64,000 bases of DNA from Halichondria panicea. Lineage: Eukaryota > Porifera > Demospongiae > Suberitida > Halichondriidae. The translations under genes and the position numbers were made by a program. The number at the start of each line of letters is the position of its first letter. The stretch's first letter is position 1. The stretch spans positions 2,576,001-2,640,000 of the forward strand of contig NC_087389.1 in assembly GCF_963675165.1 (NCBI RefSeq), written 5' to 3'. This document shows, one piece after another, positions 1 through 10,223 of this stretch. The notes beneath the pieces are model-generated. The model saw only the letters and a program-made list of their open reading frames with translations, made no database searches and was not told the origin of the DNA.

Positions 1-128
1 AACACATTTTTACAACAAGATATTAGGTCCAAAACTTGATGAAAATTTTGATTAGAATAGAATACAATACAAAAATAATACAAAAATAATAGTGTAGAAA
101 CAATATATTATTTATATAATGTCTAGGA

Positions 129-1985
129 ATGAATCAAGGTAGGTGCACTCGCCCGAGTGTGTTGTGTGGTTCTCATTATAAAAATAAGAAGGGCCGAGCG
201 TACTCTTGCTCAGAGAGAAAGGTCGATATCCTAAAGGTGTTCGGCATAGACATCAGTGAAGATGTGGAAACAACTCATCCACAGCAGTGTAACAATAATA
301 TTATTATAGCTATGGACGTATTATAGCTATGGACGGAAGACTGCTCACAGCGAGGACAACTGCCTAGTTTGTTCTACTCACAGTATTGGTGGGAGGCCAA
401 GGCTTCCGGTCATGCATCCAGTACGTCCACACAATTGCTCCTCCCACCTTCTCGCTCCTCCCACCTGCTGTCAACGATATTTTCGAATGCCCTCTTTGTT
501 TACACATTGTAGATAAGCCGATCGAGCTGTTGTTTGTGCGAGCGCTTAAGAGGCCTGTCATGCCCACTCTGAGGGCAACATGGAGGTCACATGCAGTATG
601 TGTGCAAAACGTGGTCATCTGAGAAATCAGTTGACAGCATGTGTGTCTGCACCTCTCAATGCAACTGACCTATTGAGCAGACGTGACCTTGACACGCTGA
701 TTAACAGGTAATATACCATTATATAATTTCACAGCCTAGCTCACCTCACCTAGAGTGAGTGCCAGTCAAACCGACCCCTGAGACGCCGCAGTTGCTGGAG
801 GGCGATACAGATGTGTAATGAGGTCAGGACGACTGAGCGGGAGAAGCAGCTGAAGACCAGTTGAAATTCTCGGTGACAGAAAGCCTGGGGATTCAATCGG
901 TCCTCAATTAATATACCAATGAACAAGTTACGACTTATGAAACGGTCAGTGAATAAATCCAGGAAGACTTTACTTTTTTAACCAAACAATATGCAACCAA
1001 ATGTGAATTGCGGGTGGACAATCTTAAGAGTCAGCTTGTTCCCTTCACCTTCCCACTCAAGGATGGCAAGCACACAGTTGACATGCTCCACTTCGAATCT
1101 CTGGGAGAAGATTGAGTATATTACTTGTGTATAATACACTTAGACAATTTATAATGGTGTATTTTGTTTAGAGTTGGTGGGGATAAGGGCTGACCTTCCA
1201 AATTTGCAACATTGATCACCCAGTCAACACACTTGTGCCTTTGAAGCTCCAGACAATGTCTCGTACGAAAACAGTCTTCACAACAAGACATGGAGGTACT
1301 ACATGATTACTACATGATTAAAACATAAAACATAAAATAATAGTCAATATTTGTACAGTGTTCTTTAGTGGAGTTCTTATGCGTTTGGGTTGTCAGGTGT
1401 ATAATTATTATATACACGTACCTTGTATCATATCAATAAGGTTGAAATTGCTGCTTATGGTGTGTGATCAAATCAGAGCAGTTGCGTGATCCACCCGAAG
1501 CACTGACAGCATCCTGCAAGGCTTTGTTGCAGCTGGAGGGAAACTTGCTCATGCCAAACACTGTGTCAGGGAACCGTTTTTCAAGAAAATCCCTCTGAAT
1601 CAAGTAAATTAACACACACACCCACCTTATTCCTTAATTGGATGCAGGTTTGCCCCCCAGGACTGCACATTAGTTTAGGGATTTTCTATTTCCTGTTCTC
1701 ATTGATTGTAAATTATTTTGTAGGGAACTCAATCATCTAGATTGGCTCTACTGGTTGGAAGGTGAGGAGGAGGATGACCCACGACCTCCGCTCGGAACTC
1801 GAAAACAAACTGGTATGTGCTAATAGGTACACTAAATACAAATGACTAAACTGAACGCCACCATAACGAAAGGGTTCAAGAAAGAAGAGGGTTCGATGGC
1901 CCATTCATTAAAGCCCTCGATGCAGCAGCCCTCGACAATTTTAACGTCAGAAGGCAGTCCGAGGGACATTTGTTGGAAACAATGT
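129..1985 (+). pseudogene. Decayed copy of a repetitive zinc-finger gene family
   Basis: Several short protein-like stretches lie in the same order on the plus strand but in different frames. At 136-290 there is a cysteine-containing N-terminal region with the string SCSERKVDILKVFGIDIS. At 470-700 there is a RING-like or knuckle-like cluster (ECPLCLHIVDKPIEL, then CSMCAKRGHL). At 1646-1690 the string VCPPGLHISLGIF is read, and at about 1915-1975 a stretch containing FNVRRQ. The short intervals between them could be old introns. I do not recognise a named family; it resembles multi-copy, possibly transposon-derived genes of sponges and cnidarians. No function is assigned. Multiple frame changes show it is dead. 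Confidence 0.45.
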
Positions 1986-2130
1986 ACGTGTTAATGCCAC
2001 CCATGTATGGAATAAGTTACCAATTTCAGTTGTACAATCACAAGGACCTAGCTTTAAACATAATTTATTAAGTCATTTGTCATTAGGTACCTTTCCCGGC
2101 TTTAGCCGTCATTTGACGGCAGCGGTAGTG
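1986..2130 (+). mobile_element. Fragment of a LINE 3' coding end
   Basis: Translation gives NATHVWNKLPISVVQS followed by SFKHNLLSHLS. This matches the usual C-terminal tail of CR1/L2/Jockey-type reverse transcriptase ORFs (WNKLP followed by an F-K spacing). Only the tail is present, so this is a 5'-truncated copy that interrupts the preceding decayed gene. Confidence 0.5.
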
Positions 2131-4540
2131 ATAATTTTCAAAAAATTGTTGTGGGTGCTGTGTTGGTGTGGGTGCTGTGTTGGAGCAGGTACCAGCACCA
2201 GCACATGCACATTGGGCTTTTAAGGCTTTTAATATCTCGAGGTACGCTTCATGGGTCGAAAGAAAAGTGACCGTTTGATAACGTTTGATAATGGCTACAA
2301 GATCTTTGTATTACAACCTCAGCGAGGTTATAGGGCAGCTAGACAGTGAGAATAACGAGAGAGGAAACTACTTTTCAGAGGGCCTGAAGAGCCGGAGGAA
2401 GAAGCTCCTGAGCATGAACCAAAGTCCTGGACCTTGTAAGTAAGTATGGAGTATCATATGTAGTCTGGGTAGCTTCAGTATGGTATGCTTAGTCTAGTTA
2501 GTACACAAGTGGACATCACGAGCCACCATTGAACTTGTAAACCTGTGTGTAGGTGAAGAAAACATTTCCCAGGAAACGCCGATACGATCTCGCAGAGAAG
2601 TTTCTGCTGATCCTGATAGAACATCCTGATAGAACTTCATGCCTTCATACAATATTGTTTATGTTCATAATTGTGAAATGTGTAAAAAAATCGTTAATTA
2701 GTGGGGGGTGGTCAGTTGCTAGGTAACGATGATGATGTCATGGTACCCCAGGATCTGGGCTACCTGTAGGAAAGTGATTACAATGCATTGTTCATGAGAT
2801 AAGTATTTTTAAAGAAAAATGTGTATTTATTCTGTATTTTGTTTTTTTAGTACTTAAAACTAAACTTCTCTTAAAATTATTTCCGTTTGTTTTGTTCGTT
2901 GTGTGTGTGTGTGTGTGTGTGTATATAAGCACCTAGATAGGAATACCTTTTGTGTAACCCTTTCCATGTATGTATACGTATACATGCATCGATAAAATTA
3001 TTTCAATTCAATTCAATTCAATTCAACTATCCAGGTTTGTACAATTAATGACTAACCCTTACTTGGACTTTGCTCTCCATAGGCTGACAAGCTACACGAC
3101 CATACAATTATACAGAGAGCCGAGAAAATCCAAAGAAAGTTTTCTGTCGTGATGGGTCAATGCCACAACATCTACAAGTGACTGAGAGTGACTGAGAGCA
3201 AAAAACAATATACTCCACAGATATGCACATCAGTGATGCACATCAGTGATGCACATACTAGAGAAACACATTGTAGAGTGGCTGTACGAGTGGAAGGGGC
3301 TGATGGGAGAGCAAGGGAGAGCAAGGGGCAGAGTCCATCCATGCGTACTTTAATAACTTAAAGGCGTCGTATCGGAACATCTTTTAAAAAAGTGTCCAAT
3401 TTCAATTTACCTATCTGCATGTGCTCATTTGACAGGAGAGCGTTTTTGCTTGATTTGTTGTTCAAAAACACAAACAAGTACAACAAGAACTGCGATAGCA
3501 TATGTAGGTAGCTACCATCAATAGAAAGCACATGTTTTTTTTTTTTTTCACATAGTACCTCCACAATGGGATGCTTGTGGTTTTGGAGTATCTGAGTATC
3601 TGTCATGACTAATCTAAGTGATGAATTGTTGGTGGTAGACCCTTCCTGTTTCGTCTTTAATTTCTTAATTTGTGTGTCCTTCTTTGATATTTCAGTGAAA
3701 ACAACTCACTGCCCCCTGAATATCCCCTGAATATCACTCTCTCCCCCAATGAGAGCTCTCACCTCTACATCACTTCACCTCTACATCACTCTAGGTCTAC
3801 ATCACTCCATGCAGTGCCACGGGACTTTTGTATCACAACAGAAGCCATTGACATACTATCACAAAAATTATAACTAGCTTTTGATCCGGTGCAGCTGTAT
3901 TGTATCCGGGTCGAATGTGGTTTCGCTAATCCAGATTAGAACTTAATTTAGCTAGAGCTAGCTGAATTTTTTGGACACTGAGGTTCAAGTGCAGAGTGAC
4001 ACCAACTTATTTTATTTTCAAGCGAACATGCAACTGCGATGTAATTGTAATTGTTGCAGAAAACAGACACTAACAAGCTCATCAACGCTTGAAGGACAAA
4101 CTTAAAGACCAGTACGCGTTCTGCATCGAAAAGAGAAGTGTTGAAGTTAGGGATAACTATTTTCATGGGCTAGTTAGATTTTGAGAGTGCTGGATAGAAC
4201 CAGGGTGAGTACTACAATTATTTAACAGGGATAGATATACAGCAACAAGTCGACTGTATCCTGTCTTGCTTTTGGCGAGAAAAACATGTATGCGCCAGGT
4301 GCTTGAGTGATTTTTCATAGTGGTGCTCGTTCATGTACAATCATAGAAACAGATTGGAAACGAAAATATTTGCGTGAAACACTCTGCGTTATAGGGTGTG
4401 GCTAAATTTCCTGCCTTGACTGCAAATTTATATACTGTAGTGAATACAGACCAACTGAGATACAGCTTTGTTGGTTCTATATAATATTCCCCTACAGATT
4501 CAGCAGTGCAAAAGGTTGAAGATTTTAAACTTCCTTCAGA
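2131..4540. other. Gene-poor stretch with two microsatellites
   Basis: No convincing coding region was found. A (GT)n run lies at 2900-2922 and a (TTCAA)n run at 3002-3026. The second follows a TATGTATAC-rich stretch and resembles the 3' tail of a LINE. Short duplicated strings, for example around 3220-3250 and 3770-3795, are small tandem duplications. The open frames here have no protein-like composition. Confidence 0.5.
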
Positions 4541-4547
4541 TTTAGCT

Positions 4548-5060
4548 AGTGAAGACGGCTGCCAATGCTAACCTAAAGACATTCGGTTGGTGGGGAAATT
4601 TGAAGACTGTTTTGGGAGAAGTCATGAGAAGTCATGAGTTGAGGACTTTCCAAAAGGACTGGAACACTTTTCTGCTGTTGGTCAGACCGCCACACCAACG
4701 TTTGTTTCGCGTGAAATTTTTAAAGATACGGTGAAGCAAAACTGGAGGTACCTGAACGTGTAGCAAACCAAATCAGTATAGAAGACCTCAGATATGTAAG
4801 TGGATACATTTGTCGAAAAGTGCAAGCAAAATTTAAAATTTAAGTCTCCCATAAAGATGCTTATTTATTTGTGAATTTAGCGGTAATGAATGGTATGAAG
4901 AGCAGCAAGAATTGCTGCAATGGACTAATGCAATAGACTGCGGTGGACTTTGGCATGTCAGCGACAACACTTACTCCATTTCTTACTCCATTTTTTACCT
5001 ATTTTTTACCTAATGGAAGAAGAAATTAGAAATCGTTAGCAGTACAAAGACACTTAACTC
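4548..5060 (+). pseudogene. Transposase-like gene fragment
   Basis: Plus-strand translation shows NLKTFGWWGNLKTVL at the start. Further on, after frame changes, LRYVSGYI is followed by a tryptophan and an IDCGGLWHVSDNTYS-like stretch near 4925-4980. The order (YVSGYI, then W-x-x-x-IDxGGL) recalls the C-terminal part of domesticated or mobile transposase-like genes that are common in sponge and cnidarian genomes. The family is not identified. The reading frame is broken several times and neither terminal repeats nor a start could be found. Confidence 0.3.
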
Positions 5061-6690
5061 TGAGACGAAGAAAACTCTGAGACGAAGAAAGCTCTGAGAC
5101 GAAGAAAGATGCTATGCTGCAATGATGATTTACTTTTCAAATGGAGGTCAACTGATGACATAAGAATTGTATATGAACCCAAAAATCAAAAGCATTAAGA
5201 AAGAAACTCGTAACTGATGAGCAGCAAAAGAAATTATAAGAATGTTCTGGTATAAATTAATGTTCAGTTTTTCTCTTCTTGAGAGGAGTGTTCTCAATGT
5301 CAGTAGCTAGGACATTTCTTTTTCGTGCCCTTTCCCCTCACAGTACAACAGGCGGTATTGGACAACCCTCAGTGCCTGTGTATTCTTTATAAATTCGGGT
5401 TTTCATTGACCCTACCCCTGCTGACCAAAAAAATTTTCTAAAGGGTCTTGGCAGATGCTGTTGCCCGGTATTGTGTCCACAAATGACAGAACTGCGAGAA
5501 AAACGGTGGGACAGCCAGTGATAGTTATAGTACACATGCTCTTATACCTGTAATTAGTATTTTATTTCGTTCTGCCTTATTAAGCTTCCCCTGCAACACT
5601 TGCCTCCCATTTGTCCAGAAAAGAAACTTTAACCACTATCAAATATGTAATATCGTAATGTCCAATGTACTTAAATGTCCAATGTACTTAGATATTTATA
5701 ATTATGCATTAGTACTGAGTGTTAATCCTTCAACCTGAAGCTGGAATGCTTGCCTGCATCAAGATTCGAAACATTCAAACAATCGAAAAACTTGTCAAAC
5801 ATGAGACATCATCTTCATAGCCACACCAACTGAATTACTATAACAATAAGTTTCAAATCTTGGAAAAACTGGTCAAACTTATATGCTCGTACTTAAGTTT
5901 TGCAAAATTGTTAGCCCAGGACACAAGGTGATTCCATTCAATGTGATTCCATTCAATGTGTTTACCGTCAAACTACAAAAGAAACAACAACAAAAATTGG
6001 AACAAATTAATCATAATTATATTATCATGCACCTTACCCGCTTATTGTTATACCAGCAGTTTCTGGTGGTCTTCATGAGATGTGGTGGGTCCGACATAAA
6101 AAAAATGTAACGACCGTCTTCAGCATATAGATTCTTGGCTTTGTGCACAATTTTTTTCCCCTCATCATGTAACTATGTAACTTGAAAAAAGCACGGGTTA
6201 CTTTAAAGCCACACCGTTGTACAGCCTCCCAAAATCCCAAAATATGCCGTACAGATGGTAACCACAATCTGTAACCACTGACTGACTAGAGTTTGGTAAA
6301 GAGACCCCGCCATCGTAGCGAAATAGACTTCGCTACTTCTTCTTTTTCCTCATTGTTTTCCTCCACAGTCTTCTCAAACTCCAACAGATGATTGTTGAGG
6401 TCACCCAGAACAGAATTGTTTCTATTGGTCAACCATAATTATACCCTTATGGCGCGACATTTTTTTCCCGTGAATAAATGTTGTGGGTGTGACTTACTGC
6501 TTACCAGAAGCCACACCTTTAATGTTTGCACGTTACAGCAGATAACAATTTTTGTGTAGGATTGCTAACCCACGAAAACAGCTAAAATTAAGTGTATAAC
6601 ATGCAGCATGAACCGCGAACATTTATAACCGCAAATTTAATATTCCACGCATGCATGCTGCAAAAAAGGCGCTATTCCACGAAGATTGAA
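5061..6690. other. No recognised gene; decayed intergenic DNA
   Basis: Nothing strong was found. The minus strand at 6289-6436 gives a 48-codon acidic, glutamate-rich open stretch ending in a stop (including LLEFEKTVEENNEEKEEV), which could be a remnant exon. Tandem micro-duplications occur at 5070-5105 (a GAAGAAA-containing 17-mer repeated three times) and 5925-5960. No terminal repeats or RNA genes were seen. Confidence 0.35.
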
Positions 6691-6701
6691 TTGTTATGTT
6701 A

Positions 6702-7094
6702 CCGTATATCTTCTAATTTATCGGACACTTCTAATTACCCGGACACTCTTTTGGGCAATTTTTGTTGTTCTAATACAACGGACACTCCAGTACTTTAATA
6801 TTACATTTGTTCTAAATATCCGGACAATACCTTGAAAAGTTGAGTCATTCATAGACGGCAAGTAAGACTTAGAGTGCTGCAGTTAGATAGCCTTTGAGTA
6901 GCTAGTTTTAGATAGTTAGTGCAACTATTCAGTCGTACCTTGTTCTATTAAACTTAGCTAGCTCGCATGCAGCTGCTTGCTTGTTCTAATTATTCCGGAC
7001 ACTTTGCATGCTCTATAAAAGTCTGTTCCAATTATACCCGGACAATTTCCAAAATAATTATTTTTTGCTGTCCGATAAATTAGAAGATATACGG
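6702..7094. mobile_element. MITE with TA target duplication (mariner/Tc1 type)
   Basis: Perfect 26-bp terminal inverted repeats lie at 6702-6727 and 7069-7094 and begin CCGTATATCTTCTAATTTAT. TA dinucleotides flank both ends (6700-6701 and 7095-7096). The interior repeats degenerate TCCGGACA-type sub-motifs and holds no transposase. A partial copy of the right terminus follows at 7097-7113. The TA flanks point to mobilisation by a Tc1/mariner-superfamily transposase; this is an inference. Confidence 0.8.
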
Positions 7095-7139
7095 TATTAG
7101 AAGATATACGGTATTAGCATACCTTACACTTTTTATAAT

Positions 7140-8258
7140 TACAACAGATCCCTCTCGGAATTCAACCAAGGGACGAAAACAAGACTGAGCACATGATTGA
7201 GAAGTATGTGCGGCTGCCTATGGTAGAAACAAGTGCAGATGTGTACGTTTCAACTGTTGACCAGACTCATCAAGTTGCCAGGGCCATTGGTCATCCACCA
7301 GAAGACGGCGAGAGGAGCTCAGAAGGCTAGAGTGAATTCAGTATCACCATCTGGGAGACTGGCAGGGCTTGTTCCCGTCGTTGCTGACTGGCACACCAAA
7401 GTCAAAGTGCTTGATGTGAGTAAGTAATTGTTTTAACCATTAACACAACACATCCATGCACTTGGTGATTTGGAAGTACTTCTACTCTATATACTCAGCG
7501 GGAGACCATGGTACCCTGTACCAACTTAGTTGAGCAGGATAAATGTTGTGAAGACACCAAAGAACTCTTCACCAAAGAAAAATGTTAATGCGTGCAAAAA
7601 TTTTATCATAACCGTTACATCTGGTTTACTTGTGACTGCTGCAATGGCAACTTTTCAGCTGAAGTCACCACACGACTATCCAACCAATCAGTTAGTTCCC
7701 GGAGCCAACACAATTTGGACTCTTTCCGACAGTGACAGGGAAAGTGCTTACGCGATATGTAGTGTTTGATAGGTTTATCAATTTTAAGTTCACTCAGACA
7801 ACAAAATCAGGAAAAGACCACATCTCAGTTCAGCTGTTGCGTTTAGACTTGGAGTTTAGAGATGCCATAGATGGCGAGAGAGTTCTCAGGTGTTGGAAGT
7901 ACATGATTCCCACTCTTATACATTGACAGCTATTATGGAGTCGATTTGTCAATATTGATGGACTACCAGGGAAGAATATCCCAGTTGACTTGAACATTTG
8001 AACAAAATAGCCAAGGCAATTCTTTTCCTAGGATCTAGGATCGAACAAATCAGAGAAAGCAGAATAGGTCGAGCTATACTGGACAATTTCAATAAAATGA
8101 ACGAAGTGATTACATCTGGTGGTTCGCACCGAAGACTGAAGGCCCACAAAGACATTGAAGTAGTAGTGGGAGAACTAGTGAAAACGCGAAAGCACTCCAA
8201 ATTTCCACATCCAAAGAACATTTTAGAAGCGAAGGACAGGAAAGAATTGCTGGATTGA
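7140..8258 (+). pseudogene. Decayed DUF6589-like gene, C-terminal half
   Basis: Collinear protein fragments on the plus strand match the sequence style of DUF6589 proteins. ARGAQKARVNSVSPSG then GLVPVVADWHTKVKVLDV is read at about 7310-7420. FINFKFTQTTKSGKDHIS and a WKYMIP string lie at 7770-7915, a VNIDGLPG..NIPVDL-type stretch at 7945-7995, and NFNKMNEVITSGGSHRRLKA to the stop at 8090-8258. The biochemical role of DUF6589 is unknown; the family is expanded in some invertebrates and may be mobile-element linked (inference). Frame changes and remnant introns show that this copy is dead. A second, leftward copy lies at 33,290-37,523. Confidence 0.55.
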
Positions 8259-8490
8259 AAATTGCCAGCATCCATTTAGATTGCAATTATTGTTATGCGA
8301 TACTAATTATTATAAACGTTGTTCTCAATCATGCATGCATTAAAATTTCAACTTATCTTAATTTTTGCTGTCCTTGCTCACTATTACTATTGCTCACTAC
8401 AGTCTTGCTTAAATGAAAGCGTGCAACAAAAATTTAATTGAATAGTGACATAATTTTTAACAATTAGTACACAAGCAAATTTAACAAGTC

Positions 8491-9300
8491 TTAATTCACA
8501 CTGTCCACAAGCACATGTCCGCGCACAAATATCACAACACAAACATTTAAAGGTTGCATTAACATGAACATAGTAATGTCTTCAAACACATACATTTTAA
8601 TGTCCTTATCAAAGATCGGCATTGAAGGAGAGTGAGTTACCACGGATACCCTGCCTGTCTCTTGAACGTAGCTGCCAACGTCATCTGGTAGGCCAACGTG
8701 AACTATTTGTCTTATGTTGTTGCAATCAGTCGTTGCAATCAACTCCCATTCCATTCCAAAGGCTGCTGTCTGATAAGGCTGCTGTCTGTTTTAAATAGCG
8801 TGACAATTTTTGATTTTTGATCACTTTCATTAGTGAACATTTCAACGAGGCGAAAATCGGGGAGATCAGGTGCATCTTGAGAAAACAAAATAATCGGCCA
8901 AGACACTCCTTCAGATAGAGATATATGTCAGCACACACTCCAATTGTACGACCGTAAATAATTGTTTTAGGAAACTGAATTAGTTTGACTCTTCAGCAAA
9001 TGATTGAAATGTTTCGGTAATACTTCTGAAACTGTTGACACAATAACTCAAATTCACCCTGTTAGGCATCTTGTTACGACGAATGGCCTTTGTAGTCCAA
9101 GTGTGCGACTCACAGCAGTTTTTGTTGCAGTTGCTGTGAGCGCCATTAGGTTCACTGCTTTTGGTATCAGACTACGCACTTCTCCAATTCTTGCTAACAA
9201 AGGACGAAAGTGTCACCCCTGGAAAAAATTGCTAAGTTAAATATACACATGAGTTGATAATTCACCATTTCTTAACACAATGAGCCTCACCAATCACGAA
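8491..9300 (-). pseudogene. Decayed RecQ-like helicase fragment
   Basis: The minus strand reads TIIYGRTIGVCADIYLYLKE (about 8900-8960), then NGMGVDCND and IRQIVHVGLPDDVGSYVQET around 8660-8770. The order (a shared-domain sheet with a 'YLYLK' helix, then GMGVD-N-IRQIVH-GLP-x6-YVQETGR) is that of helicase motifs V and VI of RecQ-family DNA helicases. The N-terminal ATPase half is not visible nearby. The frame changes near 8750 and upstream, so it is a dead partial copy. RecQ-like genes are multi-copy in some sponges and cnidarians, which fits a repetitive fragment. Confidence 0.6.
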
Positions 9301-9513
9301 AGCTTTCAGGCGTTCAGCATACACATCCCCATCCCCCTCCAGTACAACTCTTTGTGCCGACAATCATCTCCGGTGTGAAGAATACTAGTTTAAACTTCCC
9401 CATGGCCACATCAGCGTTCAGTTGACTGTTAGTCACTCCACCAGATATACTGCTGGGGTATGTGGCAACCTGAGTCATACAGATATAGTCACCAGTGATT
9501 AGTATCTAGACTA

Positions 9514-9735
9514 ACAATTGACGGAGGAAAACGAAGCTTCGTCACTGGTGCTGCCCATACCGGCTACTGTAGCATTGACGGAGGAAAACGAAGGCTGCAT
9601 GTGAGGCTACTGTTGAGCATGGAGCATTGACGGAAAATGAAGCTTCGTCACTGGTGCTGCCCATACAAGCATGTGAGGCACATGGAGCATTGACGGAAAA
9701 TGAAGCTTCGCTGGTACTGTTGACAGCAGCATGTG
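9514..9735. repeat. Degenerate minisatellite
   Basis: Four imperfect copies of a unit starting ATTGACGGA and containing GAAGCTTCGTCACTGGTGCTGCCCAT are spaced roughly 45-70 bases apart. Some copies lack GG after ATTGACGGA and two are shortened inside. The array reads as open frames on both strands, which is a by-product of the repeat. Confidence 0.7.
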
Positions 9736-9847
9736 TACTCACACTGCAGAAATGGATTAATCATTTTGTCTGTTTTGCCTCCAGGTATACTGCTTCTTTA
9801 AATTTTGTTCTCTCTTTTATATAATTGTTTTTCTTCTATTTGATGTG

Positions 9848-10048
9848 AGTACTGATAACCATAAATGCCTTGCGATTGATGTTAAGGATGATGTGATGCA
9901 GCATAAGCAGGTGTCATATGTTCTGGAAATCACGGAAACATTTACATGGACTGTTCGTGTACACAGCAAATTGGTTGATATTTCGTGCACACCTCTTGCC
10001 CAATTTCCATGCACTCTTCGTTCTGTGACTCTGAAGTTATACACCTAA
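9848..10048 (+). other. Exon-like open stretch ending at a telomere-type repeat
   Basis: A 66-codon open stretch (TDNHKCLAIDVKDDVMQH, later LEITETFTWTVRVHSK) follows a pyrimidine-rich tract and an AG at 9846-9847, so it could be a terminal or truncated host exon. Its stop codon, TAA, is the first TAA of the telomere-type repeat at 10,044-10,062. The coding-like sequence therefore runs straight into that repeat. The protein is not recognised. It may be a gene cut off at this junction. Confidence 0.35.
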
Positions 10049-10062
10049 CCCTAACCCTAACC
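10044..10062. repeat. Short interstitial telomere-type repeat (CCCTAA)n
   Basis: CCTAACCCTAACCCTAACC is three units of the common animal telomere repeat read on the C-rich strand. It is followed by a 37-base G/C-rich segment (10,063-10,099) and then directly by the left inverted repeat of the virus-like element. Nothing similar is present outside the right end. Confidence 0.8.
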
Positions 10063-10099
10063 AAGGGTTTTGGGCGCGGCGGGGGGCGGGCGCAAGCTC

Positions 10100-10193
10100 A
10101 TCACACAGATCAAGGTAATTGAACAACAATACATCTGAGTCGGCCTGATGGGCTGACTGACTAGAAAACAGTGCACAGAAAATAGAAAATATT
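10100..10193 (+). repeat. Left terminal inverted repeat of the virus-like element
   Basis: This 94-base terminus is the exact reverse complement of 32,553-32,646 by direct comparison. Inside it, 10,138-10,158 can fold into an 8-bp stem (one G-T pair) with the 5-base loop TGATG. The base outside the repeat differs on the two sides, which fixes the outer edge. Confidence 0.95.
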
Positions 10194-10223
10194 ACAAAGT
10201 TTTATTTACTCTCTATGTCTATT

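Noticed and set aside
10044-10062. A true chromosome end
   Set aside because: Only three telomere units are present and sequence continues for 54 kb beyond them.
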